From contig NZ_JAMJWE010000003.1 of assembly GCF_023554105.1 (NCBI RefSeq), positions 124,001 through 188,000 of the forward strand: a DNA stretch of 64,000 nt, read 5' to 3'. Shown here piece after piece: positions 1 through 8,779 of the stretch (positions are counted from its first letter, which is position 1; each line of letters starts with the position of its first letter). The stretch comes from Brucella sp. 21LCYQ03. Lineage in GTDB: Bacteria; Pseudomonadota; Alphaproteobacteria; Rhizobiales; Rhizobiaceae. The notes beneath the pieces were generated by a model, which was given only the letters and a program-made list of their open reading frames with translations, was not told the DNA's origin and did no database searches. The position numbers were made by a program, and so were the translations under genes.

Positions 1-1
1 A

Positions 2-982
2 GTTTTTGTCGTGCTGATTGCGATTGTCATGGTTGGTGGTGCAACCCGCATGACGGGTTCAGGCCTGTCGATTACCGAATGGAAACCCATCCATGGCGTT
101 ATTCCGCCGCTCAATCATGCTGAGTGGATGGAAGAGTTCGATAAATATCGGCAGATTCCACAATATCAGCAGATCAACAAAGGCATGTCACTGGAAGCCT
201 TCCAGTCGATCTTCTGGTGGGAATGGGCGCATCGTATGCTGGCCCGTTTCGTGGGCTTTCTGGTTGCTGTTCCGCTCGCCTTTTTCTGGCTGACTGGCCG
301 TCTCAACACGACACTGAAATATCGCATGCTGGGACTGCTCGCATTGGGTGGCTTTCAGGGTGCTATTGGCTGGTGGATGGTGGCGTCGGGCCTGAGCGAG
401 CGCACAAGTGTTAGCCAGTACCGGCTTGCAATCCATTTGACGACTGCCTGCTTAATCATAACAGCAGTGTTCTACATCGCCCGCGGTTTGGTGAAATATA
501 CCGAACGACCCGCAGAGCGTGCGATCCAGCGTTTCGCAGGATGGTTGGTATTTGCCGTGCTTGTGCAGATTTATCTTGGTGGTCTGGTTGCCGGTCTTCA
601 TGCTGGTCTGACCTTTAATACATGGCCTTTGATGGATGGAGCGATCATCCCATCCGATTTGTTCATTCAGTCGCCTTGGTGGATCAATCTGTTCGAGAAC
701 CCGAAAACCGTGCAATTCGCGCATCGCATGTTTGCTTATACGGTCGTGGTGCTTGCCATCTTACATATGGTGCAGGTTTGGAAACATGCGGCAGGGACGA
801 CCCATGCGCGTCGCACAATCGTTCTGCTCAGTCTGATACTCATTCAGGCTGTAATTGGTATCGTGACGCTTCTATTGAGCGTGCCGATTGATTTGGGTCT
901 GACGCACCAGTTTGTTGCGCTTTTGGTGCTTGCCTTTGCCGTAGCCCACTGGCGGGCAACCAAGGGCGCTTATCAGGAATAA
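2..982 (+). CDS. ctaA: Heme A synthase CtaA/COX15 (5' partial)
   Basis: Membrane enzyme that oxidises the C8 methyl of heme O to give heme A for aa3-type cytochrome oxidase. The reading frame is open to the window edge, so the N-terminus is missing; 326 residues are visible. Near the N-terminus is [18 protein letters not shown], the conserved COX15 segment. Heme-ligand histidines occur in [30 protein letters not shown] and LTHQFVALL, each at a membrane helix. The multi-helix pattern and the EWKPIHG motif fit the alphaproteobacterial type. The gene converges on argC across a shared terminator. Recognition is secure; only the start is unknown. Confidence 0.95.
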   Translation, partial: VFVVLIAIVMVGGATRMTGSGLSITEWKPIHGVIPPLNHAEWMEEFDKYRQIPQYQQINKGMSLEAFQSIFWWEWAHRMLARFVGFLVAVPLAFFWLTGRLNTTLKYRMLGLLALGGFQGAIGWWMVASGLSERTSVSQYRLAIHLTTACLIITAVFYIARGLVKYTERPAERAIQRFAGWLVFAVLVQIYLGGLVAGLHAGLTFNTWPLMDGAIIPSDLFIQSPWWINLFENPKTVQFAHRMFAYTVVVLAILHMVQVWKHAAGTTHARRTIVLLSLILIQAVIGIVTLLLSVPIDLGLTHQFVALLVLAFAVAHWRATKGAYQE

Positions 983-1010
983 AAAAAGCCCGGCTTCAAG
1001 CCGGGCTTTT
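983..1010. terminator. Bidirectional rho-independent terminator between ctaA and argC
   Basis: The stem AAGCCCGGCTT / AAGCCGGGCTT is flanked by an A-run on the left and a T-run on the right. It starts directly after the ctaA stop codon and lies 16 bases beyond the argC stop, so it can serve both convergent genes. Confidence 0.85.
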
Positions 1011-1025
1011 CATTTCAACATTAGC

Positions 1026-1958
1026 TTATTTGCCAAGCATCAGGTTCATGTTCTGAACAGCGGCACCCGATGCACCTTTGCCGAGATTATCGAGCAGTGC
1101 AACGAGATTGACCTGATTGTCGCCTTCGGTGCCAAACACGAACAGCTTCATGCCGTCCTTGCCTGCAAGCTCTTCAGCATCAACGCGCGAAAGCTTGCTG
1201 CTTTCTTCAAGCGAAACCACTTCCACAATGTCCTGACCCGCATAATGCGCGGTCAGAGCGGCATGGATATCCTTGAGTGATGGATTGCCTTCAAGTTCAG
1301 TCACAAACAGCGGCACCTGAACGATCATGCCCTGCGGGAAACGGCCCACGCTTGGCGCGAAAATCGGACGACGATCCAGACGGCCATGCAATTGCAGTTC
1401 CGGCACATGCTTGTGATGCAGCGGCAGACCGTACAGGAAATTGTTCGATGCCAGATGTTCAGGATGATCCTTGTCTTCCATCTGCGCGATCATCTGCTTG
1501 CCGCCGCCGGTATAGCCCGAAACCGCATTAACGCTGATCGGATAATCTGCGGCCAGCAAGCCTGCATCACGCAATGGGCGCACCAATGCGATGGCACCTG
1601 TCGGATAGCAGCCGGGATTGGCAACGAGACGTGCTTCCGCAATCCGCTCGCGCTGGCCTTTGGCAAGCTCGGCAAAGCCATAGGCCCAGTCGGAATGAAT
1701 ACGATGTGCTGTCGATGTATCGATAATCCGTGTCGCGTTATGGCCTTCAAGCAGCGCGACGGATTCTTTGGAAGCATCATCTGGCAGGCAGAGAATTGCG
1801 ATGTCGGCGGCGCGCAGATAGTCGGCGCGCAGATCCTTGTTGCGGCGCTCGGCTTCCGGGATTGAAATCACTTCAAGATCGTCGCGTTCGGCAAGGCGGC
1901 TGCGAATTTGCAGACCAGTTGTGCCGTGTTCGCCGTCGATGAAGATTTTCGGTTTCAT
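1026..1958 (-). CDS. argC: N-acetyl-gamma-glutamyl-phosphate reductase
   Basis: Third step of arginine biosynthesis: NADPH-dependent reduction of N-acetylglutamyl phosphate to the semialdehyde in the cytosol. At 310 aa it is the shorter (type 2) ArgC. The N-terminal nucleotide-binding part reads [17 protein letters not shown], and the catalytic Cys is near residue 117 in [10 protein letters not shown]. The next gene upstream on the same strand is the ureohydrolase gene speB, so two arginine-related genes are adjacent; the 88-bp gap leaves co-transcription open. The terminator beyond its stop is shared with ctaA. Confidence 0.95.
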   Translation of the reverse strand: MKPKIFIDGEHGTTGLQIRSRLAERDDLEVISIPEAERRNKDLRADYLRAADIAILCLPDDASKESVALLEGHNATRIIDTSTAHRIHSDWAYGFAELAKGQRERIAEARLVANPGCYPTGAIALVRPLRDAGLLAADYPISVNAVSGYTGGGKQMIAQMEDKDHPEHLASNNFLYGLPLHHKHVPELQLHGRLDRRPIFAPSVGRFPQGMIVQVPLFVTELEGNPSLKDIHAALTAHYAGQDIVEVVSLEESSKLSRVDAEELAGKDGMKLFVFGTEGDNQVNLVALLDNLGKGASGAAVQNMNLMLGK

Positions 1959-2046
1959 GCGCTTTGCCTTTAATTTCAGTAAGTTACATCAATATTCGGA
2001 ATCGATTTTTCAGCTGCTTGAATCAGTTTATGAGCGGGGCCTATCC

Positions 2047-2994
2047 TCATCGTGCTTTTTGCTCAGCCAGCAATCCGAGATAATACATTGCGATTGTAGC
2101 TCCCGCGATGGCTGTTATATCAGCATGATCATAAGCCGGTGCAACCTCGACAACATCTGCACCCACAAAATCAAGTTCGGTCAGTTTGCGAAGTACGGAC
2201 AGCATTTTCGCCGACGAAGGGCCGCCTGCAACAGGTGTTCCTGTCCCCGGCGCGAAAGCTGGGTCAAGACAATCAATGTCGAATGTCAGATAGGTCTTTT
2301 TGCCAGCGGTGCGCTTGAGAATTTCGTCAGCAATAGATTGCGCCGACATATCCTCGACTTCGTGACCATAAATGATCTTGATGCCGCAATCTTCCGGAGC
2401 GTGTGTACGAATGCCGATCTGGATCGAATGATCCGGATCGATAATTCCGTCACGAACCGCGCGCGCAACAAATGAGCCGTGATCGATGCGCTTGCCATCA
2501 TCAAACCAAGTATCCTGATGCGCATCGAACTGAACGAGCGCTAATGGGCCATATTTTGCAGCATGAGCTTTGAGCAGGGGCCACGTGACGAAATGGTCGC
2601 CGCCAAGCGTTAGCAGAAACGCGTCGGATTTGAGGATTTTCGCGGCTTCCCGCTCAATCGTTGCTGGTGTCTTATAATGATTGCCATAGTCAAGCAGGCA
2701 ATCACCATAGTCGATAACAGCGAGATCTTCGAACAGGTCACGCTCAAATGGATATTGAGGATCATTGTCGAAAATTGCCGATGCGCGCCGAATGGCCTGC
2801 GGACCAAACCGTGCGCCCGGACGGTTAGAGACTGCTGCATCGAATGGAATACCCCAGACGACCGCTTCAGCGCCTTTCAGCGACTTGCTGTAAACACGCC
2901 GCATGAATGACAACACACCCGCATGGGTGGGGTCAGTGGCAGCACTTGTCAGGCTGCGAGCGGTGAAAGCATGGTCAATCGTTTTTGAGGGCAT
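2047..2994 (-). CDS. speB: Agmatinase / ureohydrolase family protein
   Basis: Manganese hydrolase of the arginase-agmatinase family, expected to split agmatine into putrescine and urea. Metal-ligand motifs are visible in order: GGDHFVTWPLL, FDAHQDTW, and FDIDCLDPAFAPGTGTP, the last close to the agmatinase signature. I place the start at MPSKTIDHAF (315 aa) because a GGGAGA ribosome site lies just before it; a longer frame beginning at 3036 lacks such support. Family members also include guanidinobutyrase and other guanidino hydrolases, so the exact substrate is inferred from overall similarity. Confidence 0.88.
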   Translation of the reverse strand: MPSKTIDHAFTARSLTSAATDPTHAGVLSFMRRVYSKSLKGAEAVVWGIPFDAAVSNRPGARFGPQAIRRASAIFDNDPQYPFERDLFEDLAVIDYGDCLLDYGNHYKTPATIEREAAKILKSDAFLLTLGGDHFVTWPLLKAHAAKYGPLALVQFDAHQDTWFDDGKRIDHGSFVARAVRDGIIDPDHSIQIGIRTHAPEDCGIKIIYGHEVEDMSAQSIADEILKRTAGKKTYLTFDIDCLDPAFAPGTGTPVAGGPSSAKMLSVLRKLTELDFVGADVVEVAPAYDHADITAIAGATIAMYYLGLLAEQKAR

Positions 2995-3057
2995 TGCCGT
3001 CTCCCGGATGGCGTTACAACTCTCATAGCGCTTCATGAAGCAAAATGGGAGATTGCT

Positions 3058-3402
3058 TTATGCGGTTTTCGCATCAAAACCGTAAGCACGTTCTACACGC
3101 GCAATGCGAACGCAATAAGTTTCATACCATTGCTGACGACCAAGCTTTTGGGCCAACAGATGATCGACGTCGCGCTTCCATGCGCGAATGCTGTCTTCAT
3201 CGATCCAGAATGAATTGGTGATGCCAAAGCCTTCTGCATCGCGTGCGCTCTCGACACCAATATAGCCGGACTGCTTTGCAGCAAGTTCTGCCATTCGGTC
3301 TGCCATTTCACCATAGCCATCATCATCGCCCAAGCGTTGCGACGAAAACGAAACAACGAAGTAGGGCGGTTGGGGTGTATTGGCGAAGCGTTGTGATGAC
3401 AT
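3058..3402 (-). CDS. ABM-type (antibiotic biosynthesis monooxygenase-like) small protein
   Basis: 114 residues with the look of a dimeric alpha+beta-barrel protein: PPYFVVSFSSQR as first strand, a helix with YGEMADRMAELAAKQSGYIGVES, then FGITNSFWIDEDSIRAWKRDVDH. This arrangement of a GY-I-G-E-like loop followed by a WxDExSIxAWK segment is typical of YciI/ABM-like putative monooxygenases. It sits between speB and the ribosomal pair rplM-rpsI, all on the minus strand. The biochemical role is unknown; heme-degrading members exist, but nothing here shows heme ligands. Confidence 0.75.
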   Translation of the reverse strand: MSSQRFANTPQPPYFVVSFSSQRLGDDDGYGEMADRMAELAAKQSGYIGVESARDAEGFGITNSFWIDEDSIRAWKRDVDHLLAQKLGRQQWYETYCVRIARVERAYGFDAKTA

Positions 3403-3434
3403 TGACTAATTCCGGCTTTTTCTAAGACGGCTCA

Positions 3435-3463
3435 TAAAAAAAGCGGACCCGAAGGCCCGCTTT
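3435..3463 (-). terminator. Terminator after rpsI
   Basis: On the minus strand the hairpin AAAGCGGGCC-TTCG-GGTCCGCTTT is followed by a T-run. It lies 24 bases beyond the rpsI stop and has a stable UUCG loop. Confidence 0.85.
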
Positions 3464-3486
3464 CTGTAATTCCAAAGCGATAAATA

Positions 3487-3963
3487 TTAACGCTTCGAGA
3501 ACTGGAACGAACGGCGAGCCTTAGCCTTACCGTACTTCTTACGTTCAACAACACGGCTGTCACGGGTAAGGAAGCCACCCTTCTTAAGAACCGTGCGAAG
3601 GCCTGGTTCGTAGTAGGTGAGTGCCTTGGAGATGCCGTGACGAACAGCACCGGCCTGACCGGAAAGACCGCCACCAACAACGGTAGCAACAACATCGAAT
3701 TGACCAGCGCGGTTTGACGCGATGATTGGCTGCTGCAGGATCATCTGCAGAACCGGACGTGCGAAATACGCAGCAAATTCTTTGCCGTTTACAGTGATCT
3801 TGCCGGAACCTGGCTTGACCCAAACGCGAGCAATCGCGTCTTTACGCTTGCCGGTCGCATAAGCGCGGCCCTGAGCGTCGATCTTCTGGACGTGAACTGG
3901 AGCTGCGGCGGAGGCCGACGCTACGCTGCCGAGTTCTTCGAGCGAGTTGAGCTGCTCAGCCAT
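3487..3963 (-). CDS. rpsI: 30S ribosomal protein S9
   Basis: S9 contacts the P-site tRNA with its C-terminal tail in the small subunit. The 158-aa product has the family core [18 protein letters not shown] near residues 36-53 and ends in the basic tail [17 protein letters not shown], whose terminal Lys-Arg is diagnostic. About 30 residues of Ala/Ser-rich N-terminal extension precede the core, common in alphaproteobacteria. It follows rplM by two bases and is presumably translated from the same mRNA. Confidence 0.97.
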   Translation of the reverse strand: MAEQLNSLEELGSVASASAAAPVHVQKIDAQGRAYATGKRKDAIARVWVKPGSGKITVNGKEFAAYFARPVLQMILQQPIIASNRAGQFDVVATVVGGGLSGQAGAVRHGISKALTYYEPGLRTVLKKGGFLTRDSRVVERKKYGKAKARRSFQFSKR

Positions 3964-3965
3964 GA

Positions 3966-4430
3966 TTATGCATTCCCTTTGTTCTTGCGGTTCAGCGCTG
4001 CAACGTCCAGAACTTCTGGCTGCTGAGCTTCATGCTGATGTTCTGCACCTGCATAAACGCGCAGGTTCTTCATCTGGCGACGGCCAAGAGGACCGCGTGG
4101 GATCATGCGCTCGATAGCCTTTTCAAGAACGCGTTCCGGGAAACGGCCTTCGAGAATCTGGCGAGCAGTACGTTCCTTGATGCCACCTGGGTGACCAGTG
4201 TGCCAGTAGTAAACCTTATCGGTGTACTTCTTACCGGTAAGAACAACCTTGTCAGCATTGATGATGATGACATTGTCGCCATCGTCAACGTGTGGAGTGA
4301 AAGTTGCTTTGTGCTTACCGCGCAGGCGATTGGCGACGAGTGATGCGAGACGACCGACGACGAGACCTTCTGCGTCGATCAGAATCCACTTCTTCACCAC
4401 TTCGGCTGGCTTCTGAGAAAAAGTTGCCAT
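3966..4430 (-). CDS. rplM: 50S ribosomal protein L13
   Basis: L13 is an early-assembly protein of the large subunit. The 154-aa sequence carries [27 protein letters not shown] near the N-terminus, then [10 protein letters not shown] and [20 protein letters not shown], all family hallmarks. It is the first gene of the rplM-rpsI operon. A promoter with good -35 and -10 boxes lies 130-160 bases upstream on the minus strand, giving a moderately long leader. Confidence 0.97.
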   Translation of the reverse strand: MATFSQKPAEVVKKWILIDAEGLVVGRLASLVANRLRGKHKATFTPHVDDGDNVIIINADKVVLTGKKYTDKVYYWHTGHPGGIKERTARQILEGRFPERVLEKAIERMIPRGPLGRRQMKNLRVYAGAEHQHEAQQPEVLDVAALNRKNKGNA

Positions 4431-4560
4431 TGAAGTCTTCCTTGACTAATCCCTGACCTTGCGATCCGGGCTTTTCTTGTTGCTTGTTTGGTTCTGCCTG
4501 TCTTGATGACAGCCGACCGTGAGAACATACGAAAGCGAGCTTTCATATGGTCTGGGCGGG

Positions 4561-4589
4561 TCGATACACAAACTAAGACAGGCCGTCAA
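4561..4589 (-). promoter_or_regulatory. Probable promoter of rplM-rpsI
   Basis: Minus-strand -35 TTGACG and -10 TATCGA are separated by 17 bases, close to the rhizobial housekeeping pattern CTTGAC-N17-CTATAT. The site is in the 237-base gap between rplM and the thioesterase gene. Confidence 0.6.
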
Positions 4590-4667
4590 GCGTTGTTTTT
4601 ATTTCAATCTTTTAAAAATACAACAAAAACAATAGCTTACAATATTGGTATTATAATACCGTAGTTT

Positions 4668-5114
4668 TTAACGAGGTGGAATGGAATAAGTTGCGGTCGC
4701 ATGCGCAATAAGTTCACCGGTTTCGCTGCTTGTCATGCTTATGTCCAGCACTGCGAGGCGCTTTCCAAGCTTCAGAATCCTAGCAATAGCTTCCACTGTG
4801 CCGGGATTGGCCTTGCGAAGAAAATTGATATTGAGATTAGTCGTCACTGCTAGCGCCACAGGTCCGATATGGCCGAGAATTGCTGCATAGGCAGCGACAT
4901 CAGCAAGCGCAAACAGTGAGGGACCGGAAACTGTGCCGCCGGGCCGCAGATGCTGATCATCTGCGTGTAGGTGCATTGTGGCTGATCCCGCATCAATCGA
5001 GACAATTTCAAAACTCTCATCAAGCTGCGGAAATTCACGCTTCATGAAAGCTCGCAAATCTTCAAGGCTCATGACCGGGGTTAGGCTCGTGTTGTGTGCG
5101 GCGCTTATATTCAT
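4668..5114 (-). CDS. PaaI-family hotdog thioesterase
   Basis: A 148-aa hotdog-fold protein expected to hydrolyse acyl-CoA thioesters. The helix segment LRPGGTVSGPSLFALADVAAYAAILGHIG corresponds to the hotdog helix region, followed by AVTTNLNINFLRKANPGTVEA, the usual strand pattern of PaaI-like enzymes. I start it at MNISAAHNTS because GAGGGAGAG lies just upstream; a longer frame to 5318 would overlap the divergent CoA-binding gene. The two genes are divergent with a 106-base gap. The substrate is not predictable from sequence. Confidence 0.85.
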   Translation of the reverse strand: MNISAAHNTSLTPVMSLEDLRAFMKREFPQLDESFEIVSIDAGSATMHLHADDQHLRPGGTVSGPSLFALADVAAYAAILGHIGPVALAVTTNLNINFLRKANPGTVEAIARILKLGKRLAVLDISMTSSETGELIAHATATYSIPPR

Positions 5115-5220
5115 TTTCTCTCCCTCATAATAAGGAATAGGGGGAATGAGGCCGACCTTGCAAGCCAGTCGTGCGGTATGTTTACATCCAATTTGGCAAA
5201 GCCGCCTTTGGAGGACAGAT

Positions 5221-5643
5221 ATGCAGACATCTTCGGATAATGAGATTCGCGATATTCTTCGCACCGTCAAAGTGATTGCATTGCTTGGTGCATCACCAAA
5301 GCCGGAGCGCCCCAGCAATGGCGTGATGAAGTTTCTGCTTGATCATGGTTATCATGTTATCCCGGTTAATCCGGGGCAGGTGGGAAAGACCATCCACGGA
5401 CAGTGCGTGGTAGGGCAACTTGCTGATATTGATGAGCCGATTGATATGGTCGATGTATTTCGCGCTTCTGATGCGCTCCCGGGCATTGTTGATGAGATTC
5501 TGGCTCTGACGAAACGGCCAGGAGTTTTGTGGACGCAGCTCGATGTCATCCATGCGAACGCTGCCCAAACAGCCCGAAACGAAGGGCTCAAGGTTATCAT
5601 GGATCGCTGTCCGGCTATCGAATATCCACGCCTCATTGGTTGA
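5221..5643 (+). CDS. CoA-binding domain protein (YccU-like)
   Basis: A 140-aa stand-alone CoA-binding Rossmann domain. It shows VIALLGASPKPERPSNGVMKFLLDHGYHVIPVNPG, the typical N-terminal motif, and ends with VIMDRCPAIEYPRL, matching the conserved MDRCPKIE block. The start at 5221 is supported by TTTGGAGGACAG immediately before it; an in-frame start at 5146 would overlap the divergent promoter region. The family's function is not established beyond CoA binding. It may be functionally linked to the divergent thioesterase, which also handles CoA, but this is only inferred from position. Confidence 0.88.
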   Translation: MQTSSDNEIRDILRTVKVIALLGASPKPERPSNGVMKFLLDHGYHVIPVNPGQVGKTIHGQCVVGQLADIDEPIDMVDVFRASDALPGIVDEILALTKRPGVLWTQLDVIHANAAQTARNEGLKVIMDRCPAIEYPRLIG

Positions 5644-5765
5644 GTTGAAATTGTAGAATTAATTTCTGCGATTTAAGGTTATCGCGCAAAATCCTCCTTT
5701 GCTTTCTGGCAGCCAAAGCCTAACGTCCGCTCATATCATTTGGCATAGGCTGTCAGGAGGAATTC

Positions 5766-7049
5766 ATGTCTAAGCGCTCACCCGGTATCGAAACTTTGGC
5801 AATCCACGCTGGCGCAAAGCCGGATCCGACAACGGGTGCGCGTGCCACGCCAATCTATCAAACAACGTCTTTTGTGTTCGATGATGCCGATCATGCAGCG
5901 TCTTTGTTTGGTCTTCAGGCCTTTGGCAATATTTATACGCGCATCACAAACCCAACCACTGCCGTTTTGGAAGAGCGTATTGCTGCCCTTGAAGGCGGCA
6001 CCGCAGCTGTCGCAACGGCTTCGGGCCATGCTGCGCAATTGCTGGTGTTTCATACACTGCTGCAGCCGGGTGATAACTTCATCGCTGCACGCCAGCTTTA
6101 CGGCGGATCGATCAACCAGTTTGGTCAGTCGTTTAAATCATTTGGCTGGCAGGTTCGCTGGGCAGACGCAACCAACCCAACCGATTTTGCTAAGCAGATC
6201 GACAGCAAGACGCGCGCAATTTTCATTGAAAGTTTTGCTAACCCCGGCGGTATTGTCATTGATATAGAAGCCATTGCCGAAATCGCACATAAGCACGGCC
6301 TGCCATTAATCGTCGATAACACGCTGGCATCGCCCTATCTCGTGCGCCCGATTGAGCACGGCGCCGATATTGTCGTGCATTCACTGACCAAATTCATTGG
6401 CGGTCATGGCAATTCGATGGGCGGTATTCTTGTTGATGCTGGCACATTCGATTGGGCCAAGTCCGGCAACTATCCGCTTCTGACAGAAGCACGGCCTGAT
6501 TATGCAGGCCTCGAGCTGCACAAGACTTTTGGCAATATCTCTTTTGCCATTGCTGCGCGTGTGCTTGGCCTACGTGATTTCGGACCGTCTATTTCGCCGT
6601 TCAACGCATTTCAGATTCTAACGGGCGTTGAAACATTGCCGCTGCGTATGCAGCGTCATGTGGATAATGCTTTGAAGGTCGCTACATGGTTGCATGGCCA
6701 TGAAAAAGTGTCGTGGGTCAATTACGCAGGCCTGCCACATGATAAATATCACGCACTTCAGCAGAAATATTCGCCGAAGGGGGCTGGTTCTGTTTTCACT
6801 TTCGGTCTCAAGAGCGGTTATGAAGCTGGCGTTAAATTTGTCGATAGTCTCGAACTTTTCTCGCTGCTGGCCAATATTGGCGACACCCGTTCGCTCGTGA
6901 TTCACCCAGCGTCGACTACTCATCGGCAGTTGACCGATGAGCAGAAGGTTGCGGCGGGCGCTGGCTCAGATGTTGTGCGTCTGTCTATTGGTATCGAAGA
7001 TGCCGACGATATTATCGCTGACATCGAACAGGCACTCGCCAAGGTTTGA
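5766..7049 (+). CDS. metY: O-acetylhomoserine aminocarboxypropyltransferase (sulfhydrylase)
   Basis: PLP enzyme of the Cys/Met metabolism family that makes homocysteine (or methionine) from O-acetylhomoserine and sulfide (or methanethiol). The Schiff-base lysine is Lys209 in VVHSLTKFIGGHGNSMGG. Other blocks are YTRITNPTTAVLEER, ALEGGTAAVATASGHAA, and IHPASTTHRQLTDEQ. The length of 427 aa matches MetY rather than the roughly 390-aa MetB/MetC/MetZ members. It has an excellent ribosome site, CAGGAGGAATTC, before ATG. I looked for a SAM-II riboswitch in the 122-base upstream gap and did not recognise one. Confidence 0.92.
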   Translation: MSKRSPGIETLAIHAGAKPDPTTGARATPIYQTTSFVFDDADHAASLFGLQAFGNIYTRITNPTTAVLEERIAALEGGTAAVATASGHAAQLLVFHTLLQPGDNFIAARQLYGGSINQFGQSFKSFGWQVRWADATNPTDFAKQIDSKTRAIFIESFANPGGIVIDIEAIAEIAHKHGLPLIVDNTLASPYLVRPIEHGADIVVHSLTKFIGGHGNSMGGILVDAGTFDWAKSGNYPLLTEARPDYAGLELHKTFGNISFAIAARVLGLRDFGPSISPFNAFQILTGVETLPLRMQRHVDNALKVATWLHGHEKVSWVNYAGLPHDKYHALQQKYSPKGAGSVFTFGLKSGYEAGVKFVDSLELFSLLANIGDTRSLVIHPASTTHRQLTDEQKVAAGAGSDVVRLSIGIEDADDIIADIEQALAKV

Positions 7050-7053
7050 TCCG

Positions 7054-7401
7054 ATGAGCCAATTTCTCAGCTTTGAGATCAATGGTGTGATACCCGAAGA
7101 AAGCGCTCCCTTACCGGAGCGCGTTCTTTCAGGCGATCCGCGATTTCTGACGTGGAATTTTGAAGAAAGCGCCGACGGCAAGCTATTCGCAGGCATATGG
7201 GAAAGCACGCCGGGGAAATGGCGCGTCGAATATGACGAATGGGAATATTGTTATATTCTGTCTGGACGATCGATTGTGACGGAAGAGGGCGGTGAAAGCC
7301 GTGAGGTCGCAGCTGGTGATCGCTTTGTTATTCGTCCTGGCTTCAGGGGAACATGGGAAGTCATAGAAACGACCCGTAAGGATTATGTGATCCGGCTTTA
7401 G
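7054..7401 (+). CDS. Cupin domain protein (DUF861/Cupin_3 type)
   Basis: A 115-aa single cupin. The core GKWRVEYDEWEYCYILSGR and VTEEGG...VAAGDRFVIRPGFRGTWEVIE matches the DUF861 half-barrel that is related to (S)-ureidoglycine aminohydrolase. The start at 7054 is 4 bases after the metY stop, so the two are likely co-transcribed and translationally coupled. A longer frame from 6937 would overlap metY by over 100 bases and is not used. Its metabolic substrate is unknown. Confidence 0.82.
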   Translation: MSQFLSFEINGVIPEESAPLPERVLSGDPRFLTWNFEESADGKLFAGIWESTPGKWRVEYDEWEYCYILSGRSIVTEEGGESREVAAGDRFVIRPGFRGTWEVIETTRKDYVIRL

Positions 7402-7414
7402 CGAGCGTGTAGAT

Positions 7415-7554
7415 ATGCCCACTGGACTGCTGGTGGACAACACGTTTCAGATGGTGATTAAAAGTCAGGAAACTTCACTCAACTCGGCGGCTATATGCGT
7501 CTTGTAATGGAAATTCTGCAGAGGGTGGAAGCAGCGCAGAAGAAAGGCCACTAG
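7415..7554 (+). pseudogene. Possible frameshifted small gene remnant
   Basis: An ATG at 7415 opens MPTGLLVDNTFQMVIK, and a second frame (+2) carries GNFTQLGGYMRLVMEILQR up to a TAG at 7552-7554. One inserted base near the AAAA at about 7458 would join them into a roughly 46-residue protein with a plausible amphipathic C-terminal helix. There is no good ribosome site. It may be a decayed gene or chance; I do not recognise the family. Confidence 0.25.
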
Positions 7555-7608
7555 GTTCATTGAAACCAACGGAAACATCATATTATCGATCTAAGTGATT
7601 GGAAAATA

Positions 7609-7684
<76 letters not shown>

Positions 7685-8102
7685 GGCTAACTTGTCAGCC
7701 GCTGTGAGAGCCGTTTAGGCTGTTCGTTTGGATAGTGCAAGCGTAAAAATTAGAAAAATGCATTTTTTTAATTCTTCGGCTAAAAAACATGAGCTATCTG
7801 GGGATAACCCCTATGAAAACGATAATTCTGCGAGCCTGAAATGGGGTGGCTCGTAGGTAACACCAAAAAATGCGCTTCCTTTTTCTGTTTAATTTGAATG
7901 CCTTCCGATTAAATAAACTGAGTTGTGGATGAGGCCCCCTATATAAGAGGCACGTAAAATCGGCTCTTTTAGAATAAAATCAAAATTCTTCTTTTTTCTT
8001 CAGATCACTCGCTTGACACTGGTGAGAGAACACCTTAAACGACCGCTCACACCGAACGGAAACGCCGGTGACTACCCAGCCAAATGGCTGAAAATGAAAT
8101 GC
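7685..8102. other. Gene-free spacer between the two tRNA genes
   Basis: This 418-base AT-rich stretch holds no convincing reading frame. The only signal I see is the promoter-like pair just before tRNA-Asp, described separately. Confidence 0.6.
8013..8040 (+). promoter_or_regulatory. Probable promoter of tRNA-Asp
   Basis: TTGACA at 8013-8018 and a weak -10 (TTAAAC) at 8035-8040, spaced 16 bases. This lies about 63 bases upstream of the mature tRNA 5' end. Confidence 0.55.
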
Positions 8103-8179
8103 GCGGGTGTAGCTCAGTTGGTTAGAGTGCCGGCCTGTCACGCCGGAGGTCGCGGGTTCGAGCCCCGTCACTCGCGCCA
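8103..8179 (+). tRNA. tRNA-Asp (anticodon GTC)
   Basis: 77 bases including the encoded CCA. The acceptor stem GCGGGTG/CACTCGC pairs with one G-T, the D-arm is GTAGCTCAGTTGGTTAGAG, the anticodon arm CCGGC-CTGTCAC-GCCGG carries GTC, and the T-arm is CGGGTTCGAGCCCCG. Confidence 0.96.
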
Positions 8180-8332
8180 TTTTCATTCAGAAAACAAATC
8201 TTAAATTTCTGAAGAAAATGGCGCACCTCGCGAATTTATTTCCTCTCGACACACAAATGATTTTTGATGTGGCCTGGTGCTTGAAAAGCAGCGCTTATAC
8301 TTCGGGCATCTTTATGGGTGCACGATTTAAAG

Positions 8333-8385
8333 CCTGTCGTTGAAACGTGTGAATCGCTTTTCCGATAACGGCATGCGTGAAGAAG
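8333..8385. repeat. Degenerate copy of the GCATCCCGAAAA palindromic repeat
   Basis: The stretch GAAACGTGTGAATCGCTTTT then CCGATAACGGCATGCGTG aligns with the core of the intact copies at about 25.0, 35.6, 39.7 and 52.0 kb (GAAACGTGTGAAACGGTTTT then CGGATAAGATGCGTG). Its left outer arm is lost. It lies in the gene-poor stretch after tRNA-Asp. Confidence 0.5.
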
Positions 8386-8457
8386 AATTAGACGTATTCT
8401 GTGGCGCTTAATAAGCGCGCTCGCTTTCAGCTTCATCGTCGCTTGTGTGGGGCAGGG

Positions 8458-8553
8458 CTATTTCGTCTTCCGCTTCCAGGAAAGATAAGCCACAGAGAAT
8501 ATCCCGGCCAGTATGACTAGAATGTCGCCGCTGGTGAGCAAATATGTGCTCAT
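8458..8553 (-). CDS. 31-aa single-helix membrane peptide
   Basis: Too short for ordinary gene calling. The start ATG at 8553 is preceded by a perfect AGGAGG five bases upstream. The product begins MSTYLLTSGDILVILAGIFS and ends VAYLSWKRKTK: a short polar N-terminus, one hydrophobic helix of about 20 residues (11-25 core) and a Lys/Arg-rich C-terminus, which predicts the C-terminus in the cytoplasm. I do not recognise the family. The reading frame is intact and the ribosome site is stronger than those of most neighbours, which supports a real gene. It might be a small subunit or a stress peptide; no function is claimed. Confidence 0.6.
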   Translation of the reverse strand: MSTYLLTSGDILVILAGIFSVAYLSWKRKTK

Positions 8554-8779
8554 ATCGCCCTCCTAGGGGTTTGTTCCAGTTTTCTTTGTTATTCTGCGCT
8601 GACGGCATATTCAGGGTTTGATCCCAAATGCCCCCGCAGAACGCAATTATGTCTGAAGCGCAATCCTAAAAGCTGCTGTCGAATTGCTGAAGGCAATTGA
8701 ATCCTGACCGCGAATCTCTGGGGCTAATTTATTTTAAGAATCGTACCGACGGCGACGGGATTTTTCTCCTTGTCACGTC

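Noticed and set aside
5644-5765. Possible SAM-II or SAM-V riboswitch before metY
   Set aside because: Alphaproteobacterial metY/metA/metX genes often have one, and AGCCTA/TAGGCT arms occur, but I could not match the conserved SAM-II core (GGTGATTT and the pseudoknot before the ribosome site). A covariance-model scan would decide.
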